In this document: in pieces, positions 33,462-45,815 of the stretch
Layout of the letters: every line of letters starts with the position of its first letter
Numbering within the stretch: position 1 is the stretch's first letter
Assembly: GCF_026151205.1 (NCBI RefSeq)
Contig: NC_087082.1
Location: 18,757,401 to 18,821,400, forward strand
Length of the DNA: 64,000 nucleotides
Reading direction: 5' to 3'
Source: Bolinopsis microptera
Taxonomy: Eukaryota > Ctenophora > Tentaculata > Lobata > Bolinopsidae
Notes under the pieces: model-generated
What the model was told of the DNA's origin: nothing
What the model saw: the letters and a program-made list of their open reading frames with translations, nothing else
Database searches by the model: none
Made by a program: the position numbers and the translations under genes

Positions 33462-33522
33462 ATTGATATTACATGCCCCGATGGGGAGCACTGGCTCTCA
33501 CCCGGGGGCATGAAATATCAAT
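33462..33522. repeat. hairpin at the left end of the insertion
   Basis: ATTGATATTACATGCCCC pairs with GGGGCATGAAATATCAAT, with one A-A mismatch, around a GC-rich loop. Confidence 0.75.
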
Positions 33523-36165
33523 CAGTTGCTCAGAGAGAGTCCGATATTCCCATAGGAACAAGGAACCCCCTCTCAACAACTGTTCTACTACTGTGAGGTA
33601 CTGATTTAAATAAAGATTTAAATCAACAACCTGAAGTAGTCTTTGACCGTAAATGCAATGATCAGATAAACTTTCCAAATGCAGGAAAAATATATATTTA
33701 TACCTTGTTTTAAAAACATTTCCTTGCGTTTGACATGTGTTAAGCAAAATACAATTTTTTGTTGTAAAACTTTTTCAAGCTGTTGCTTTTTTACTGCACT
33801 TCATAGTTCAAAACCTAATTAGGCTTCGGATGATGAAACAAAGTAAAAACTCCTGGTTTGTAAGAGTTTCAAGCGACTTAAGGTTACTGAAAACGAGATC
33901 AAAGTTTACAAGCAGACTTGAAAGTTGCACAAAGTTTTGGTACTTGTCAGCGATACAATCAATCAGGCTCATTAATTTCCTTAATCGCTTACTTGAAATT
34001 AAAAAGGAAGTGTTAGAACAAACTACAGTCACCCTCACAAAAAGTAGTAAACACAGAAACGATGTTTGATCTATTCGAAGGAAGAAAACACACAAAACAA
34101 AGCCAGATTTCAGCCATTTCAGACCTGAATTTTAACCCCCTCTGATCCCTTCTTTGAGCCATATAATTCCATATAGAAATTGTGCAGAAATTATACTTGG
34201 CTTTTCCAAACCGGTTTCGCCTAGATTAGCTTGCGAAATTCGTGGCTAATCTATAAACAGACTGATAAAGAGACTTATAGATTCTGTACAATAAAGAGCG
34301 AAAATACTATCCCAGGACCAGTTTTAACTGAATTTTAGTTAGTGCAAATAAGTGCAATAAGAACATCCTATAAATTATATTATCTATATAAATATATCAA
34401 GGGACGAATGACGTAACTTAATCAGCTAATCTGGTTATAAATCAGTCTGGGCACTGTGGCAAACAGGTCCGATGATTAATGTGCTGCCATTCTTTAGACC
34501 AATTCAATATTGGTAACAGTACGGGTGAACTACCTGGCCATGACCAGGGTGGTTATAGGCTGGTGGAGTACTGCGTTCTAAAATGTTGAAGAGATACATT
34601 TAATTATTACAACTGTTCTGATAATTTCCAGTTCAGATGATTCCTAGCGAAGCAGATAATGGCAAGTAAAGATGAATACTGACTAAGAACTAATTAGACT
34701 ATACTCGATAAAATTCTAAGTCAACGATTACAAGTTGCATTGATTAAATCATTCTGAAATAACAGACAATCAAGAATCAAGACGGACGATGATATTGTTG
34801 ATGTAAATTAGGGTGTGTAGTGTATAATGTGGACTGATAAATAGCCCACAGCTCTATTCAAATACAAGAACTAGGAAATTCTTTCACCTTATCGCAGATA
34901 CAGATTATACGATAAGGACTGTGATGTATAATCAACGCTTAAACGGATGTTCTATACATCATACATCTACAGTTTTAATGACTCTAAAAATATCTAATAG
35001 AAATAAAGTATTAGAATCACCAAACATCGATTGATTTGCAGGATGTAATAATTGCGTATCAAACGCGCTCGTTGCGGAATATTCTAGACGCCAATAATTA
35101 CAAGTCCCATGGTCGATAAATATAATAATATTCAATGCACTACGTATCACTTATGAGTAAAAAGCAAATTGGGCGTGGCATACAGCATTCACTGTGTCAT
35201 AAATGTGATGAGCACGTGAGATCTTAATTGTACGTATTGTATCTTCGATATCTGAAATACTAACTCATCGAGAGCTATATATAGCTTGGACATTATAAAC
35301 ATAAATAAGTTCGACATGTCTAGTTTGCTTTGGTGAGATTTATAACTAAAGTTTGATCAAATTCTGCTTTCCCGGCCAAATTTGGCTCCAAATAATGGCA
35401 AATTATGGCAATGAAGATGAATACTGACTAAGAACTATAAAGCAAACTATACTCGATAAAATTCTAACTTGTCAACGATTACAAGTTGCATTGATTAAAT
35501 CATTTTGAAATAACAGACAGTCAAGAATCAAAACGGACGATAACATTTTTGATGTGAATTAGGGCCTGTGGTGTATAATGTGGACTGATAGATTATCGAT
35601 ACTAATTATAGCTCCACAACTCTATTTAAATACAAGAACTAGGAAATACTTTCACCTTATCCCAGATACACATTTATGATAAGGACTCTGATGTATTTAA
35701 TCAACACTTGAACGGATGTTCTATACATACTAGTATATTTTCGGTAGTAATGATCAAGTATAAAATTACCTCACACCAATTAATATGCAGGATATAATTT
35801 GTGATTAATAAGACGCGGTGATCGTGGCGGAATATTCTAGACGCCAATAAGTACAAGTCCCATGGTCGATAAATATAATAATATTCAATGCACTACGTAT
35901 CACTTATGAGTAAAAAGCAAATTGGGCGCGGCATACAGCATTCACTGTGTCATAAATGTGATGAGCACGTGAGATCTTAATTGTACGTATTGTATCTTCG
36001 ATATCTGAAATACTAACTCATCGAGAGCTATTTATAGCTTGGACATTATAAACATAAATAAGTTCGACATGTCTAGTTTGCTTTGGTGACATTTATAACT
36101 AACGTTTGATCAAATTCTGCTTTCCCGGCCAAATTTGGCTCCAAAGAAAGTGTGATAAAACATTA

Positions 36166-36330
36166 ATCACATGCCTTCTCATGCGATATCAACATTTTCA
36201 AAACTCGGCAAGCCTCGTGATTGAAAATGTCGATATAACCCTCGGCAAGCCTCGGGAAATATCGAAACTTTCGCTAACTCGGCAAGCCTCGTGGGCGAAA
36301 GTTTTGATATCGCATGAGAAGGCATGTGAT
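36166..36330. repeat. cloverleaf-like palindromic element, second family
   Basis: A perfect 26-bp outer stem (36166-36191 with 36305-36330) encloses three hairpins with stems ACATTTTCA/TGAAAATGT, TCGATAT/ATATCGA and AACTTTCGC/GCGAAAGTT. All three loops carry the same word CTCGGCAAGCCTCG. The architecture parallels 16658-16875 without shared sequence. Confidence 0.85.
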
Positions 36331-36699
36331 AAATGTATAATATTCTCGTTTAATTCTTTTATCTCTTTTAATCTTTTATCTCCTGTATAACGTCACGCTA
36401 TTTGTTAATTTTCAGATGAGCCCAATTTTGTCAGTTTTATGTTCATATTTGCTCCGATTTCGTTAAAAACTATTTACGGTTGATAACTATTTTACAGTTA
36501 TATATTTTGTTTGAAATAAATTTCGTCGTCAAATTTTTAATGTGAATATTGATCGTTATAATTGAATTAATACTATTTCAGAATATGAGTATGACGTAGA
36601 AATGTCGATACGTTATTCAGCTATTTATTTCCATTAGAATTTGTCTTCACTGAGTCTATTCAGAAACAATCAGAAATTTGAATAAAAGAACTAATAATA

Positions 36700-37425
36700 T
36701 ACATTACATAGTAGTAGTAGTAGTAAATCTTTCAAAGTACGAAATATCTCTTTAAAAGAGCATCCTAGGCACCTTATAGATATCAAAACGCATAAAAAAG
36801 AAAACAAAAACATCAACCATCTTCTAACTTCTTCCATTCCTCCCTATCTAAAGCCAAAAATCTAAGGTCTTCGAAATCAGTCAAATTCTTAAGTCTAATA
36901 TCAAGATTTCTACTAGTCAAGTGTTTTCTAATAACATCTAATAAGTTTAAACATGGTCTACCCCGTCTCCCTTCCATAAAAATATCAGAATTTATAGCAA
37001 ATAACATAGAGGTGTATGCTGGTGAGTCTTCCTGTCCTCTTAAGATATGTCCTAACATTCTCCATCGAAACTTAGAGACTCTCACAGACAAGGGAGTGAC
37101 ATAACAACGAGCATAGAGTGCCTCATTAGAAATAACCCCAGTAGGCCATCTGATGTTGAGGATTCTTCGGAGGTGTTTGCGATGAGAAATATCAAGTTCA
37201 TTCAACGAAGCTAGTGGTGCAGCCCAGGAGTTGCAGTTGTAGAGTAGAATAGAGACTACTTGTGCCTCGTAGATTTTGATCTTCCTTTGGACTGAAATCT
37301 TGCTCTTCATCCAAACTTTCTGAAATTTACTAAAGGCAACATTACCAAGGAATATTCGATTCTTGATATCCTTAACAGTGCACATCAACGATCCTAAAGT
37401 TACATAGTATACATTAAAATACACT
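36700..37425 (-). pseudogene. 5'-truncated LINE fragment (C-terminal RT region)
   Basis: The minus-strand reading of ~203 residues ends at a stop just before 36813. IKIYEAQVVSILLYNCNSWA, HRKHLRRILNIRWP and FRWRMLGHILRGQEDSPAY correspond to the region after RT motif E of LINE ORF2 proteins. There is no palm domain. The 3' end (36700-36725) is a TAC/GTA microsatellite, and the 5' truncation is near 37425. Confidence 0.8.
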
Positions 37426-37429
37426 CGCG

Positions 37430-37860
37430 CCGCGCATTCATTGACAGGCTAGCTATATACATCACATCTCCGCAAGCAATACTCGCGCAAGCACTGCGCG
37501 CTAGTTGACTTGGTAACTAACGGAAGGAAGGAAGGACGTTTCTCTGCAAAAAACGTCCATTCGTAACCTTTCACTATTGCCTTTTTAGTTTTACAAAAGG
37601 GTGAACGGAAAAAATTAAAAAGATTAAGGGACTTAACAGGCAGTTTCGAATTGAACAAGTCCGTATCATCGAGCGATACAGCTCATTAAAAAGTAATTAT
37701 AAATACCGCACCATCAGATTTCTGCGATAGTTAAACCAAACGGGGTTTCTTTACTGGGCTGCGCTCAGCCTGTCATTCCGCCGAATGTCAATTATGAATA
37801 TTATAGCCTCGGCCGGGTCCCCAGGTAAGGGTTTTCTAACTTCTATGTTCTAGATATTTG
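37430..37860. repeat. dispersed repeat shared with 40930-41690
   Basis: CTTTACTGGGCTGCGCTCAG..GTCATTCCGCC..CAGGTAAGG at 37745-37850 recurs at 41605-41685, in both cases beyond the 5' end of a truncated minus-strand LINE. No gene. The downstream stretch 37860-38815 contains an AACAGGTACC repeat at 37942-37998, a poly-G tract near 38108 and no gene. Confidence 0.6.
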
Positions 37861-39295
37861 GTGCTATTTCATAACTGCAGATACTATAGTAATATGTTTA
37901 CACTATGCACTGAAGGGATATCAAGTTTCTTGAAAATTTAACAGGTACCCCTCCTCATTTAACAGGTACCTCTCCTCACTGTACTTAACAGGTACCCATC
38001 CTCATTTAACCTTCAACCAGGTTTCCTATCAATATCATTCGGCTGAGTCGACCGAGGAGATCGCATATATCCAATGGCTCCTTACTCTTAGATATTCCCT
38101 AGACTAGGGGGGGGGGGGGGGGACAAGTACTAGTGACAAAAGTCACGATGGCTACTGGACAACTATGTCCAATTTTGACTTTTTCAGACAGGGTAGCTTT
38201 ACTTGGGAAAATGATTATAAACCCAATACAATGAGTTTACCTTGTTAACTTTCAAGAGGGATTTGAGTTCCTCTCTGTCCGTCGATGTACTTGCTGAAGA
38301 CAACCATGATTCGATACTGTGACCACCATCCAAGTTACTGGGCCGTATTCGGGTGCAGACTACAGTTTTTATATGGCCTGGATGAAGTTGTCGTTTTGTG
38401 ATTTAGTCTGATTGGGTACCCAATTAATCTGATTGTGCGCCCTTACGTGCGGGAACTGGGTCAGATTGGTTGAATTTGTCGGTCACCAGTCACTTCCGAG
38501 GTACTGGAAGCTGAATATCCGAAAAAACCTTTGTGAAAGGAAAATCATAAGAATGTCCTACCGGTAAGAAATCGTCAGATATCAGCTTTTCTCGACCCAA
38601 TTTCACCATTTTAACTAAATCGTTCTTCACTGTTGATGGCACAATGTACTGTCGAGGTACTGAAAGCTAGATTACCGAAAAGAGCTTTGATAAGATTTAT
38701 TGGTGAACGATGGTTTTATGGTTCTATAAACTATAACATACTTATTGTAGAATTATTTACTTTTATCAAACAGTTCTGCTGTTTACTGCAATTAACGTGA
38801 ACGATATCTAATTGGGGGCTTTTTCACACTTTAAAGCTTTAATCTTCCATGTGGTCCTTGCTTCTCCCCCTTCCCTGATTTCTTTGTTTACTGTTTCAGT
38901 GTTTCTTCCAATTCCCCGATTTCTTTGTTCATCGTTTCTCCCTTTTGTTATTTTTAGAACTTCTCGATGGTATCGTTCTTAAATTACTGTGGTTAACGAT
39001 CAGAACTACCCGTTAAGTTTAACTATCTGCCTGGTAATTAGCACCATTGGAATGCACCACTGGGACACGTAGTCTAAATACTTTATGACATAAGGACACA
39101 TACGACGATGATGACGATGAAGCCTTCGCTGACCATGGCAGCGATAATGAGGTTTGTGCACTATATTATAATTTTACACGAAACTTTTAACTGTAGCTGT
39201 TTTTGGATGCCGGGCTGTTGGTATTATGAAGACTAACAGAGTAACAGGAACCCGTCTAACCCTAAAGTGGTGTCAACCGTTTTAATTTTATAGTT

Positions 39296-39390
39296 GTTCG
39301 TACGTGATATACGTGTGTTATATGTCACGTGGCATGTGATGTACGTGGATTACACAGGATTACACAGGATTACACAGGATTAAAATTAAA
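39296..39390 (+). repeat. satellite-like seed and 10-bp repeats
   Basis: A 50-bp stretch (ACGTGTGTTATATGTCACGT then GGCATGTGATGTACGTG) matches the unit of the large array at 62491-64000. Three GGATTACACA repeats follow it. Confidence 0.7.
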
Positions 39391-39485
39391 TTATAGATCC
39401 ATTATCATGGACCGTCATAATTGTACAGAGATTAATGAAAACATTCATCTTTCCTTGAAGTCAGGGCCAGGGTTATCCTTAAATC

Positions 39486-40920
39486 TTAATTATGACTAAT
39501 TCGCGAGGTTCTCACCAAGTTGATAGTAAAATTGTTTAAGTTTCGTGCATTTGAATTACGTTGACGCATATCTTCGGTGAAGCTATTTCGCTCTTCGGAG
39601 CAGCGAAGGAAATAAGTGCACACACAATTGACAGCATAGGAGCGCCTTTCTTGAAATTGAATATACTGTGGGGTGTCTGGTTGAATATTAAGTGAACGGT
39701 GGCAGTGAATATGGAGACTCTGGTGATTTTGAGGAATTACAGTTGAGTTAGGAGACAGAATTTCCATAAGATGGACTTTGAGATTTGTTTCATTGATATT
39801 GCTTGAGTCGGTGATTTTAGTGCTTATTTCAATGAGTGGCATTTGAGAAAGATTTTTTACTAATTTCGACCTCTGTTTTGAATACAAGTCACATATGTAG
39901 AGAACATGTGACTCGTCTTCGATGGTCTCGACGCCCATACTTGATTGACACCAAGCACATAGTCTTTGCTCACGGGGTGTGTTGGAGTATCTGCCTTTTT
40001 CAATATGGAGATCATGGGCGCTGATTCTAAGTTTTGTGGTGCTATAACGACGAGAGAAGCCTTTGCATAAGTGTAAGTAGGGCTCTCGTTTAAAGGTGTG
40101 TTTGATTGAGTGATAGAATGAGAGTTTAGAAGAAGTACATTTCTGATATTCCCAACATTTTTTGAATTGATTGGTTAGAGCTTCGATGATGTTAGGAATT
40201 CTATACTTTTTGCTGCATAGTGGTTTGATACATTGACTAAAATTTGACTGATTTTTGAGGGAGTCTTTTAATAATTTGTGATCACTTACAGGGTTGGGCT
40301 TGGCTTTGTTGGCTGCATTTGTATTGAGAATTCGGTGCGCGGTTATGTGATCTAGTTTGTAAATTTCATCTAGTTCAAGGAGTGGTTTTATGTATCGATA
40401 CCAAGGTAAGTTTAGTGATTTTTGTTCTTTTACGGCTGCAGTTACAAACGAATTCGACTTTGATTTTGTATTTAACCTTTTGAAGTAATTTAATGTTAAG
40501 CGAATTGATTGATAAATCAAAGGAATTCTCCCTGTCTCTCCCCATACACCTACATTTGATGCTTTACGATGGACTCCCAATGCCCATTTTAGGAATGAAA
40601 TATGCACTCTTTCTTGCAGAGAGGCGCTGATTTTTTTAAGTAAGTTAGTACTAGTAGCGGTTGCTTCTGTCGAGTTAATCGTTTTGCAAAGAGATTTGTT
40701 GATCGTACTAGTGGGTGTCCATATTGGAGCACCATATAATAAAATGGGCTTAATGAGAGAGTCGAACAGTGTAAGGAGTGCTTTAAAAGATAACTTTGAT
40801 CGCATGACAACCCTTTTCAGGCCAAAAAATGCGCGCATTGCTTTGGTTTTAAGGTTTTGTTGAGCGATCTGCACTTGACCCGATTGATGAAGTTCAAATC
40901 CAAGGTAACAATAACGCCTC
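39486..40920 (-). pseudogene. 5'-truncated LINE fragment (CR1/L2-like C-terminus)
   Basis: The minus-strand frame is open for about 475 codons. It begins just after a stop near 40922 with RYCYLGFELHQSGQ, a post-RT motif, then LIKPILLYGAPIW. It ends with LRISAHDLHIEKGRY, LCAWCQSSMGVETIEDESH and LYICDLY, the C-terminal zinc-knuckle-like region of such LINEs. The palm domain and endonuclease are missing. Confidence 0.85.
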
Positions 40921-41693
40921 TAGCTTGTAGCTGTTTCATCAAAAATTGTGTTGACTGTGCGCGGCTCGACCGCGCATTTTTACATATTTGTGCAAATGGC
41001 AAAATCATGCGTTGTTAACGATAAATTGACGTAAGGTCTACTTAGTTCGACTGACGGCGGGGCGCCAAATTTGTGCGCTAGTTGCAGCGCAGCCACTGTG
41101 GAAGATCGCGTTTTTACCTACCCATCCAGCAGCCCCCTTTCTTGTTGGCGAAATTCTCTACTTTCTTTTGATATTTTAAAATTGAAATTTGATTTGATTG
41201 GTGGAGAGTAATAAATGGTTTGTCAAAGTGAACGTTTTAAAATGAAGCGCAAATTCTTTTAAACGCGCGTAGGTTCGGCTCAGCAAACCCTACCGGCCGG
41301 GAAATATCTCCAAAAGTAAAATAAACAGAACCTTCCGGTTTTGAACAAAATTTCCGTCTCGTAAATTTAAAGGAGGCTCCCCAGGAGTACAATTGGGGAC
41401 AATTTAGATTCTGAATTAAACCGAAAAGTTTGATTTGTGGCTAAATAATAGATGACAGCTTTTAAACTTTTCAAAGTCATGTCGTTGTCATGACTACTAA
41501 ACTAAATGCAGCGCGCGAAAGCTAAACTCGATGTGACGCGCGACGCCAAACGCGTGCTGTTGAAAATCGATCACCTTTAGCAAGCCCAGCAGGTGGTAAA
41601 GTTTTCTTTACTGGGCCGCGCTCAGCCTGTCATTCCGCCAAATCTTTATTATGTTACATAACAGCCTGGGGTCCTCAGGTAAGGTTTTCTGGG

Positions 41694-42240
41694 TCGATAA
41701 ATTTGGTACCAAAAGTTGTCTAAAAATGTGAATTTTTTCCGAAAATTGTAGCAATTTTCGGAAAAAATGTTTCACGGCGCTTGTTCGCAGCGCGTGCTTT
41801 TTTCGCGCAAATGTTTAGTTTTTGGCCTATAACTTTCACATTTTAAATTATTATCACATAGTTATTGTGGTATCGTATTCAGCTCATCGAGACGAAACTT
41901 TTAGTACTAATATTTTAAAATTTAAAGGAATTTTTGAACAAGGTGTGTAAAATTTTGAACAAATGCTCGAAAAATTTTGTGCTTTAAATATTATAATTTT
42001 GGTACCAAAAGTTGCGTCTGATTAAGCTCATTACGATTCTGTAATAATTATTTCAAAATATTCAATATTTTAGGAGTTATACTTATAGGCATTTTAAGCA
42101 ATAAATTAACCATTTTTCGTCCATAGTACACTTTTGCAATGCACAGGATGGAGGCTCACATACATCTCAACAAATCGTGCTACACGGTGAATTATCATTA
42201 TTCACAGTTAAAGGCAACTTTTGGTACCAAATTTATCAAA
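41694..42240. repeat. possible MITE with TTTGGTACCAAA inverted ends
   Basis: GATAAATTTGGTACCAAAAG at 41695 is inverted at ~42218-42238 (CTTTTGGTACCAAATTTATC). A third copy is at 41997. No convincing coding sequence. Confidence 0.5.
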
Positions 42241-42399
42241 ATCAGAGACAAAAAATTCTGTGCCAACTCATGGCGCTTATTACATAGACTAAAAGTTAAA
42301 CCCTGCAATGCATGGAACTCCGCTGAAAAATCTGTTAAGTAGGTCATAGGTGAGAATTTACCTACTCATTTACCTACTCATTTTTTCGTCATATTGTTT

Positions 42400-42545
42400 G
42401 ATACTGCATGTACTGCTCGGCCATGGCCAAGGAAACTAATCGTCGTTATATTGTTTGAGACTGCTCGGCCATGGCGAGAGACTCATTTTTCCGTCATATT
42501 ATTTGATACTGCTCGGCCATGGCCGAGGATTTTTCGTCATATCGA
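42400..42545 (+). repeat. short tandem repeat with CTCGGCCATGGC
   Basis: Three ~60-bp units containing TCATATTGTTTGATACTGCT and CTCGGCCATGGCC. The remaining 42246-42690 shows no gene. Confidence 0.6.
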
Positions 42546-42932
42546 TTTTTATTTCTAAAATGAGCCCCCTCGGCCACCATAATATTGGTACGGTTGAAGG
42601 AATGAAAATAATACGGTCAAGAGAGAGAGAGAGCAGCAGGCATGCAGAGCACAACCCCGGGCCGATGACTGGACTATACTTAAGTCGAAGATAGCTACTC
42701 ACCATATCAGCAGTTAAAGAGTGTTCAGATTTTTAAAGGAATTTTGGGTTTTACTAACTTTTTACAATTTCTAGGGCTTATGTCACTGAAGATGACGCCT
42801 TGCAACATGTTTGACGATAGCCTGTAGATTGATTGTTTGATCTCAGTATTTACAACAATTCATCTAGTTTGAATGATTCAAAGGGAAACAAATTCCTCTG
42901 TTGCTTAACCTTCGGGTACTACATATCACTTC

Positions 42933-45495
42933 ATGATGCTGAATGGCGAGAAGCTTTCCGACGTTGGGACTTCCCAGTCCAACGTGCCCCAGTTGAATAG
43001 GATATTGCCATTACCCTACGAGAGCTACTCACCATATCAGAAGTTGTATATACTGAGAGAAAAACTCAATTTCCTACGATCTTGTACTACTCTTAAACGG
43101 CCCCCCTCCGGCCTCCACACTAAGGATCAGTGTTGCTAACGCTATTAAAGATGACCTCAAATTGTTCCATTTTTCTCAATTAGAGACTAGACTCCTTGCT
43201 TATGCTATCAAGAACAAGCTCAATGAGGTCAGATCCCTTAGCCAGAAGGTAAACTCAGAAGAATCGGACCAAACCCCCATGCCACTAAAGGAACGGACCA
43301 CCTTGAGAAAGCATTTTGACAAGAAAATCAGTTTCTACAAACTCCAAGAGAAAGAGAAGTGGGACCATTGGCCACGCAAGACTCCGGATATACTTAGAGT
43401 TTTGAGTGACCGAAAAGACAAAAACTATAAAAGACGTGAGAACCAAAGACACCGAAGAATAGAAAAAGAAGCTCGAAAGGCCTTAGACGAAGGAAGTGTC
43501 GTGGTACTAGTGGATGTGGGAGAAGAAATTCCACTTGAAGCGATAGCAGTGTTAAACAAAGGGCTAGGTTTTGTACCAACCCCAAAGGTTGACATGGAGG
43601 AGGCTCGCTTGGACATGCGCTTAACAATAAACAGAATCGTAACTGCCTCAACAAGAAGCCTCAACAGCTCACCTACAACATCATGTGAGGACCTATCAAC
43701 GCTTGATTTGGAACAGACCGCCCCAACTGGACTACCTCCACAACTATCAAGGAAGTATTACGGTAGAAAGCCCCCAAGTGAGGACCAATCCATCAATGAG
43801 ATTACAAACACCATGGCAGCGGACTTAGATCAGCAACTCATTAGAGGACCTAAAACTAATCTACAGCCTAAAAACCTCAACAAGATAGAGTCCCGTGGCC
43901 TCAAATGGTTAGAAAGAATGATCAAACATGAAAAACTTGCAATAGTTGCAGCTGACAAAGGTGGAGCCGTGTTACTAGTGGACCCAGCTATGCTAAAGCG
44001 AAGAACACAGGAAAAGCTCGACAACCCCCTATTGTATAAAAAGCTCGCTAAAGACCCTACGCAAGACCTACACCAGGAACTATTTGATTTATGGATCGAG
44101 GGAAAAAAGAAAAACTTTGTTACACCAAAAGAAGCTAAAGACATCATGGGTATTACCAACAATCTAAACAGTGATGGTACAGTTACTAACAACAAGAGTA
44201 CTTCTTCCCACTTCAAACCTGGTAAAGCTTATTTCTACCCCACCCTAAAGATCCACAAGCTTCAAAAGGAAGACCTTAAACCAGGAGTCGAACCCCCCTT
44301 CAGGCTCATCACGGCACTCCAGGATGGAATCACAAAACGCAGTGATGTTTTCCTCGCCAGCCAATACCTGAAGGATCTTGAAAAAGATTTCTGCTCTGAC
44401 CTTTTGACTGATAGCACTGATGCCCTTCAATGGTTGGATTTCGTGGATAGTGAACATTCCCCAGTACAGAAGAAAGGCTTCAGATCATCTACCTACGACT
44501 TTAGGGCCCTCTATGATTCTCTAACACCACCCCTCGTCAAAGAGGCCCTGAATTCCGCTATGTCATCATGCAGAGAAGATTGGTCTGAAGATTTCTGCAA
44601 ATGGCTCACCAAATTGGTGGAATTGAGCCTTCGATCCTCTGCTGGGGTGTTCGATCAAAATTGGTTCATACAGCTCATCGGTATCCCTATAACGGGTGGA
44701 TCACTATGTGTCCAAATCGCAAACATAGCAGTCTACTACCTAATGAACAAATGTGTTTATAGTAACCCAGAGCTCATGAATAAGATCGTATCAGCCAGGC
44801 GTTACATTGACGACGGAGCAGGTTTGTTTGAGGGAACTACAGATGAGTTCAAAATTTGGATTGCAGATGTTAACAAAGCACTCCTCTCCCATGGCTTAAT
44901 CATTGATGAATACCAAATAGAAGACCCTGGTAAATACGTATCTTTCCTTGACATAATGTTCACCTTCGATTCCTTAGGATCCCTCCAAACGGATTTGTTC
45001 ATAAAGCCAACAGACTCTCGTTCATATCTACATTTTAAAAGCTCCCACCCTAACCATATCTATTCCGGTATCGTGTACTCTCAATGCCTTAGACTCAGAC
45101 GGATCATCAACTGCCAAGAACGCCTGAAAGAACATCTCAACAACCTCAAAAAAGCCTTTCTTGCCGCATGTTACCCTAGAAAAATGATTGAGAACATCAG
45201 TAATAAGGTCCTTAACACAGCAAGATCACTGTCACGCAAAGTTCAGGCTCCTGATGACCAGACATCATTACATCTTCCAATCAGGGTCATATCTACTTAT
45301 GGTAGTGATGATGATCTGGTGTCTGTGACTAAGAAGTATGAAGAACACCTCTCAAGAACGAGGAGTTTCAGTGAAAGTGACACTGCTGAAACATCCCAAG
45401 AGACCTCCTCAACATCCGCCACGCCTAGGAAGACAATTTTCAGTTACACAAAGAAAACAGGGCCAAGCCTAAAATCTCGCCTCGTTTTGTTTTGA
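42933..45495 (+). pseudogene. Penelope-like reverse transcriptase (interrupted)
   Basis: The frame starts at ATG 42933 (MLNGEKLSDVGTSQSN). Near 43110 it needs a one-base shift (LRSCTTLKRPPSGL, then ISVANAIKDDLKLFHFSQLE). After that ~780 codons are open. ERMIKHEKLAIVAADKGGAV, then RT motif A TYDFRALYDSL near 44500, motif B GIPITGGSLCVQIANIAVYY and motif C ARRYIDDGAGLF near 44800. FLDIMF and LFIKPTDSRSYLHFKSSHP follow. The protein ends at SLKSRLVLF, where LINE sequence begins, so it loses its GIY-YIG part. Confidence 0.88.
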
Positions 45496-45815
45496 AACCC
45501 CACGGTGGAGGTTGGCGTGTGCCGCAATTTATTGATCAATGGTTATTACATAAATGAAATTATAGAAGTCACACTAAAATATAATAATGTAAAATAAATA
45601 TATTAAAATAAATGCCCTACTAAAAGTACTATATAACTAACGGTCTGCAAAACTGGTTGAAGTCGCAATTTGTAAACATGCTAATTACTATTTAATAGTA
45701 ATAGATAAAAAGTTTTGCGCGGCAGATGTAAATTCGGCATTGCATAATGGCAGTGAAATTAAAATGATATGTTGTTGATAACAGATCATAGTCATTTGAC
45801 GCGAGTGATCTTTCT

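Larger units (their letters stand above)
33423..36338. mobile_element. 2.9-kb composite insertion in the PLE 3' flank
   Basis: The minus copy of the PLE shows the uninterrupted order (..AAATAGTAATATTCTCG). In the plus copy this is split at 33423 and resumes at 36339. The left end, TTATCACACTTTC followed by AGCCAAATTTGGCAGGAAAG, is inverted at ~36100-36158. A ~754-bp direct tandem duplication (about 34641-35394 and 35395-36148) lies inside, and a cloverleaf unit sits at the right end. No coding region is supported in 33523-34640 or in the tandem copies. Confidence 0.7.
29952..36693. mobile_element. Penelope-like element 1, head-to-head inverted composite
   Basis: Outer arms of ~355 bp (29952-30306 and 36338-36693) are near-perfect inverted copies. 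Next to the left arm lies a minus-strand, 5'-truncated copy of the coding region (30319-31362). It meets a long plus-strand copy (31398-33410) head to head at ~31365. The plus copy is separated from its own 3' arm by a 2.9-kb insertion. Partial inverted copies are typical of Penelope-like retroelements. Confidence 0.88.

Noticed and set aside
33737-34095. Open frames on both strands in the composite insertion
   Set aside because: Low-complexity composition, no family motif, no conservation in a second copy.
42139-42342. Short plus-strand frame inside the inverted TTTGGTACC repeat
   Set aside because: It crosses the inverted end of a probable MITE and has no recognisable domain.
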